From: Mesorhizobium sp. B4-1-4
GTDB lineage: Bacteria > Pseudomonadota > Alphaproteobacteria > Rhizobiales > Rhizobiaceae
Direction of reading: 5' to 3'
DNA length: 64,000 bases
Assembly: GCF_006439395.2 (NCBI RefSeq)
Contig: NZ_CP083950.1
Coordinates: forward strand, 3,162,001 to 3,226,000
A model generated the notes under the pieces. The model was not told the origin of the DNA and did no database searches. It worked only from the letters and a program-made list of their open reading frames with translations. The first letter of the stretch is position 1. Each line of letters starts with the position of its first letter. The translations under genes and the position numbers were made by a program. Below, in pieces: positions 61,012 to 64,000 of this stretch.

Positions 61012-62175
61012 TTGGACACAAAAATCGAAAGAGCTGAACGAAAAGCTGAGCGCGTTGATGAGACGCGAACCGCGCCAGACCAAGTACGCGAGAAAGGACC
61101 TCGCGATGACGGCACGGCAAAGCCGGATGCTCCGCCGCAGGACACCAGTCTGCGCGGCTTTCCCAGGCGCCATCCCTATGCGACGGCCGCCATTTTCCTC
61201 GTGCTGCTGCTGATCGTAGCGGCAGGCATTGTCTGGTGGCTCAATGCCCGCCAGTACGAATCCACGGATGATGCTTTCATAGATGCCCGCACGGTCACCG
61301 TCAGCGCCGAAATCGCCGGGCGCATCACCGATGTGGCCGTCACCGACAATCAGCCGGTGCGCAAGGGTGATGTCCTGTTGCGCATCGACGACAGCGACTA
61401 CCGCGCATCGCTCGACCAGGCCGACGCCGGCGTGGCCGCCGCGCAAGCCGACATCGCCAATGTCGCGGCCCAGATCGAGGCGCAAAACGCCAAGATCGAC
61501 GCGACGCAGAAGCAGGTTGCCCAGGCGCAGGCGGCCGTCGACTTCGCCAAGGCGGAGGACCAGCGCAATCGCGAATTGCTGGCCAAGGGGACAGCGACGC
61601 AACAGCAGGCACAGCAGGCGGCATCGACGCTGCGGCAGGACCAGGCAACGCTCGACAGCACGGTGGCCGACGTGGCCGCGGCGAAGAGCCAGGTTTCCGT
61701 GCTGCAGGCGCAGACCAAAACCAGCGAAGCCAAGCTCCGGCAGGCAGAAGCCACCCAGAACCAGGCCCGTACGGCGTTGGCACGCACCACCATAACCGCG
61801 CCTGTCGCCGGACGGGCAACAAACATTTCGGCCGCCATCGGCACCTATACCCAGCCGGGCCAGGTGCTGATGATGTTCGTTCCCAACGAGGTCTGGGTGA
61901 AGGCGAACTTCAAGGAGACCCAACTCGACCTTATGCGGGCCGGACAGCCGGTTGACATCGACATCGACGCCTATCCCGACAAGACGTTCCATGGCCATGT
62001 CGACAGCATCCAGGCCGGCAGCGGCACCGCCTTCAGCCTGTTGCCAGCGGAAAACGCCACCGGCAACTTCGTCAAGGTCGTGCAGCGTGTGCCGGTCAAG
62101 ATCGTCTTCGACAATGCGCCTGACGTGCTCCTGGGCCCCGGCCTTTCGGTGGTGCCGACGGTCAAGGTGCGATGA
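61012..62175 (+). CDS. HlyD/EmrA-type membrane fusion protein
   Basis: A 387-residue periplasmic adaptor with one N-terminal membrane helix (~56-77, AAIFLVLLLIVAAGIVWW). YESTDDAFIDARTVTVSAEI and the biotinyl-lipoyl strands flank a long Gln/Ala-rich coiled-coil hairpin (about 130-250); TTITAPVAGRATNISA closes the lipoyl part. It links the inner-membrane pump to an outer-membrane channel. The start is TTG 61012 with AAGG about 9 bases upstream. It overlaps the transporter gene by 4 bases. Confidence 0.9.
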   Translation: MDTKIERAERKAERVDETRTAPDQVREKGPRDDGTAKPDAPPQDTSLRGFPRRHPYATAAIFLVLLLIVAAGIVWWLNARQYESTDDAFIDARTVTVSAEIAGRITDVAVTDNQPVRKGDVLLRIDDSDYRASLDQADAGVAAAQADIANVAAQIEAQNAKIDATQKQVAQAQAAVDFAKAEDQRNRELLAKGTATQQQAQQAASTLRQDQATLDSTVADVAAAKSQVSVLQAQTKTSEAKLRQAEATQNQARTALARTTITAPVAGRATNISAAIGTYTQPGQVLMMFVPNEVWVKANFKETQLDLMRAGQPVDIDIDAYPDKTFHGHVDSIQAGSGTAFSLLPAENATGNFVKVVQRVPVKIVFDNAPDVLLGPGLSVVPTVKVR

Positions 62176-63770
62176 CCGGCGAAGCGACGCGCAGGCAAGA
62201 CGAGAGCCGTTCCGCCGCCGGCGGCCGCAATCCCTGGCTCATCGCCATCGTGGTCTCCATCGCCACCTTCATGCTGGTGCTCGACACCTCCATCGCCAAT
62301 GTGGCGCTGCGCAACATCGCCGGCAGCCTGGCGGCCGGCGTGGATGAAAGCACCTGGATCATCACGACCTACCTTGTCGCCAATTCCGTCATCATTCCGG
62401 TCAGCGGCTGGCTGGCCAGCGTTGTCGGCCGCAAGCGCTACTACATGTTTTGCGTCGCGACCTTCACGCTCGCATCGCTGCTGTGCGGACTGGCCCCGAA
62501 TCTCCAAATGCTGATCCTGTTCAGGATCCTGCAAGGCCTCGGCGGCGGGGGCATGGCGCCAAGCGAACAATCCATCCTGGCCGACACCTTTCCACCGGAA
62601 AAGCGCTCGCAGGCATTCGCCCTCTACGGTATCGCCGTCATCGTCGCGCCGACGGTCGGACCGACCCTTGGCGGTTGGTTGACCGACCATTTCTCCTGGC
62701 ACTGGATTTTCTTCATCAACGTGCCCTTCGGCATCCTGTCGGTGGCGCTGGTCCAGTGGTTGCTGGTTGAGCCTAAGGTACTCGAGGACGAACGCCAGGA
62801 GAGGCTGCGCGGCGGCCTGAAGATCGACTGGGTCGGCTTCCTGCTGGTCGCCCTGGCGCTTGGCTGCCTGGAAATCTTCCTTGACGAGGGGCAGCGCAAC
62901 GACTGGTTCGCATCGACCTTCATCACCATTTTCGCCGTGATCTCGGCGATCTCGTTCCTGCTGCTCATCCCATGGGAACTGAGCCGCGACGACCCGATCG
63001 TAGACATACGGCTGCTCTTCAGCCGCCAGTTTGGCACATCGTTCCTGGTGATGATGGCGGTCGGCGCCGTCCTGTTCTCCACCACGCAGTTGATGCCGCA
63101 GCTGCAGCAGACCGCCTTCGACTACACGGCGACGCTGTCGGGCTTGTCGATGATGCCGGGCGGCATCGCCATGCTGGTGCTGATGCCGGTTTCGGGGTTT
63201 GCCGCTGGTATCGTCCAGCCCAAATACCTGATCATGTTCGGCATGTCGGTGGTGGCGGTCGCGCTATGGCATATGACGTCGCTGACGCCGGACGCCAGCT
63301 TCCGTTTCTTCGCCTTCGCCCGCGTCTTCCTGATGATCGGATTGCCCTTCCTCTTCATTCCGATCTCGACCGCGTCCTATGTCGGCCTGCGGCCGCAGCA
63401 GACCAACCAGGCCTCGGCCCTGATCAACGTCGCCCGCAACATCGGCGGCAGCGTCGGCGTGTCGTTGTCCAACACCGTAATCGCTCAAAACGCGCAATTG
63501 CATCAATCCGATCTGATCGCCCACACGGCACAATCGTCCGCGACGTATCAACAGGTTCTTCGCCAGGTGACCGACCATTTCGTCGCCCAGGGCTCGCCCT
63601 TGGTCGAAGCCAAGCAGCAAGCCATCGGCTGGATCGGCCAGCTCATCGCCCGCCAGGCGTCACTGCTCGCCTATGTCGACGTCTTCCGTTATTGCGCTGT
63701 GGCGACGGCCTTGCTTGTTCCGCTGGCGCTTTTGCTCCGATCTCCCAAGCCGAAGCCTCAAGGGCACTAG
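62172..63770 (+). CDS. DHA2-family (EmrB-like) MFS drug transporter
   Basis: A 532-residue transporter with about 14 membrane segments. LDTSIANVALRNIAGSL in helix 1, STWIITTYLVANSVIIPVSG, ILQGLGGGGMAPSEQSILAD and GIAVIVAPTVGPTLGGWLTD (motif C) are typical of EmrB. It exports hydrophobic toxicants by proton antiport with the upstream adaptor. No regulator gene is next to it. Confidence 0.93.
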   Translation: MTGEATRRQDESRSAAGGRNPWLIAIVVSIATFMLVLDTSIANVALRNIAGSLAAGVDESTWIITTYLVANSVIIPVSGWLASVVGRKRYYMFCVATFTLASLLCGLAPNLQMLILFRILQGLGGGGMAPSEQSILADTFPPEKRSQAFALYGIAVIVAPTVGPTLGGWLTDHFSWHWIFFINVPFGILSVALVQWLLVEPKVLEDERQERLRGGLKIDWVGFLLVALALGCLEIFLDEGQRNDWFASTFITIFAVISAISFLLLIPWELSRDDPIVDIRLLFSRQFGTSFLVMMAVGAVLFSTTQLMPQLQQTAFDYTATLSGLSMMPGGIAMLVLMPVSGFAAGIVQPKYLIMFGMSVVAVALWHMTSLTPDASFRFFAFARVFLMIGLPFLFIPISTASYVGLRPQQTNQASALINVARNIGGSVGVSLSNTVIAQNAQLHQSDLIAHTAQSSATYQQVLRQVTDHFVAQGSPLVEAKQQAIGWIGQLIARQASLLAYVDVFRYCAVATALLVPLALLLRSPKPKPQGH

Positions 63771-63790
63771 CCTGGAGGGCGCAAACAGCG

Positions 63791-63830
63791 CCGGCGGCGT
63801 AATCGGGGTGCACCTCGATGACGCCGCCGG
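63791..63830. terminator. 40-bp near-perfect palindrome after the efflux operon
   Basis: The arms 63791-63810 and 63811-63830 match at 18 of 20 positions; the outer arms CCGGCGGCGT and ACGCCGCCGG are perfect and the centre is GGTGCACC. It starts 20 bases after the transporter stop and could form a strong terminator hairpin, although no T-run follows. It could also be a protein-binding dyad. Confidence 0.45.
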
Positions 63831-64000
63831 TTGACGCCGGGCTTTGGGAACACGCTGACCTGGCCGGGAGGCTGGAGGCCGCGAAAAGCCTTGGCGTTTC
63901 CGTGACTATGCCCGCAGGCGCCGGACTTGCCGGCCGTCCATCGGGCCCGGAGGCAGTCGTAGGATCGAGCCCGGTCTTGGCTGGCGGCGTGTGGCTGTCT
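63818..64000 (+). CDS. Possible start of an open frame running off the window
   Basis: From ATG 63818 a frame stays open to the window end (MTPPVDAGLWEHADLAGRLE, then AAKSLGVSVTMPAGAG and on). It has no clear ribosome-binding site and begins inside the palindrome, so it may be spurious. No family recognised. Confidence 0.15.
   Translation, partial: MTPPVDAGLWEHADLAGRLEAAKSLGVSVTMPAGAGLAGRPSGPEAVVGSSPVLAGGVWLS

Noticed and set aside
1..64000. CRISPR arrays, tRNA, rRNA, riboswitches, prophage or insertion-sequence transposases
   Set aside because: I looked for regularly spaced repeats, T-loop-like GGTTCGAATCC sequences and transposase motifs and found none that hold up.

Overview
The window reads as a chromosomal segment of a Mesorhizobium-like alphaproteobacterium (Rhizobiales). 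The evidence is the high-GC coding style, RIME-type palindromic intergenic repeats, a DUF768-like small protein, a proteobacterial ('plant-type') gshA, an ActSR/RegBA-type redox two-component system and dense quaternary-amine catabolism genes. No rRNA, tRNA, CRISPR array, prophage or classical insertion sequence was recognised. Genus and species are inferred from gene content, not from a marker gene.

Layout. 0-9 kb: the 3' end of folD, then a 2-hydroxyacid oxidation block with glycolate oxidase glcD-glcE-glcF (minus strand), a DUF3422 membrane protein, and a GntR regulator followed by L-lactate dehydrogenase lldD. The glc operon is interrupted by a compact unit: a DUF559 (VSR-like) endonuclease gene boxed by two 64-bp inverted palindromic repeats. 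9-20 kb: housekeeping and small genes, including a PPP-type phosphatase, a class I glutamine amidotransferase, a frameshifted hypothetical gene, rsmE, gshA, a DUF937 protein, a DUF1127 protein with a divergent LysR regulator, xseA, a DmpA-type P1 peptidase and a DUF768-like gene. 20-27 kb: an atypical SDR, a FAD oxidoreductase, uxuA with a divergent SDR, alkB, a KTSC protein and a DUF763 protein.

27-36 kb: cyoABCD, a SURF1 assembly factor and a RegB/RegA-type redox sensor and regulator, with start/stop overlaps through most of the unit, so it looks like one operon carrying its own control module. A divergent MFS gene shares a promoter region that holds a perfect 21-bp palindrome. S-formylglutathione hydrolase follows. 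36.8-49.7 kb: a probable quaternary-amine uptake and demethylation region. It has an ABC transporter (binding protein, ATPase, long fused permease), a non-pyrrolysine MttB-family methyltransferase, two tandem FAD/GcvT-type demethylating dehydrogenases, a divergent LysR regulator and a class III aminotransferase. An 11-bp motif at matching distance and orientation lies upstream of both the transporter and the dehydrogenase operons and suggests one regulon.

50-64 kb: a disulfide-type flavoprotein, an SDR with a divergent LysR regulator, a DUF5996 protein, a fused HAD phosphatase and P-loop ATPase, a periplasmic PaoABC-type molybdenum aldehyde oxidoreductase, a frameshifted small membrane-protein gene, and an EmrAB-type efflux pair followed by a 40-bp near-perfect palindrome. 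The strongest candidates for something undescribed are the DUF559/inverted-repeat cassette, the shared operator of the amine cluster, the HAD/P-loop fusion and the cyo operon carrying its own redox two-component pair.
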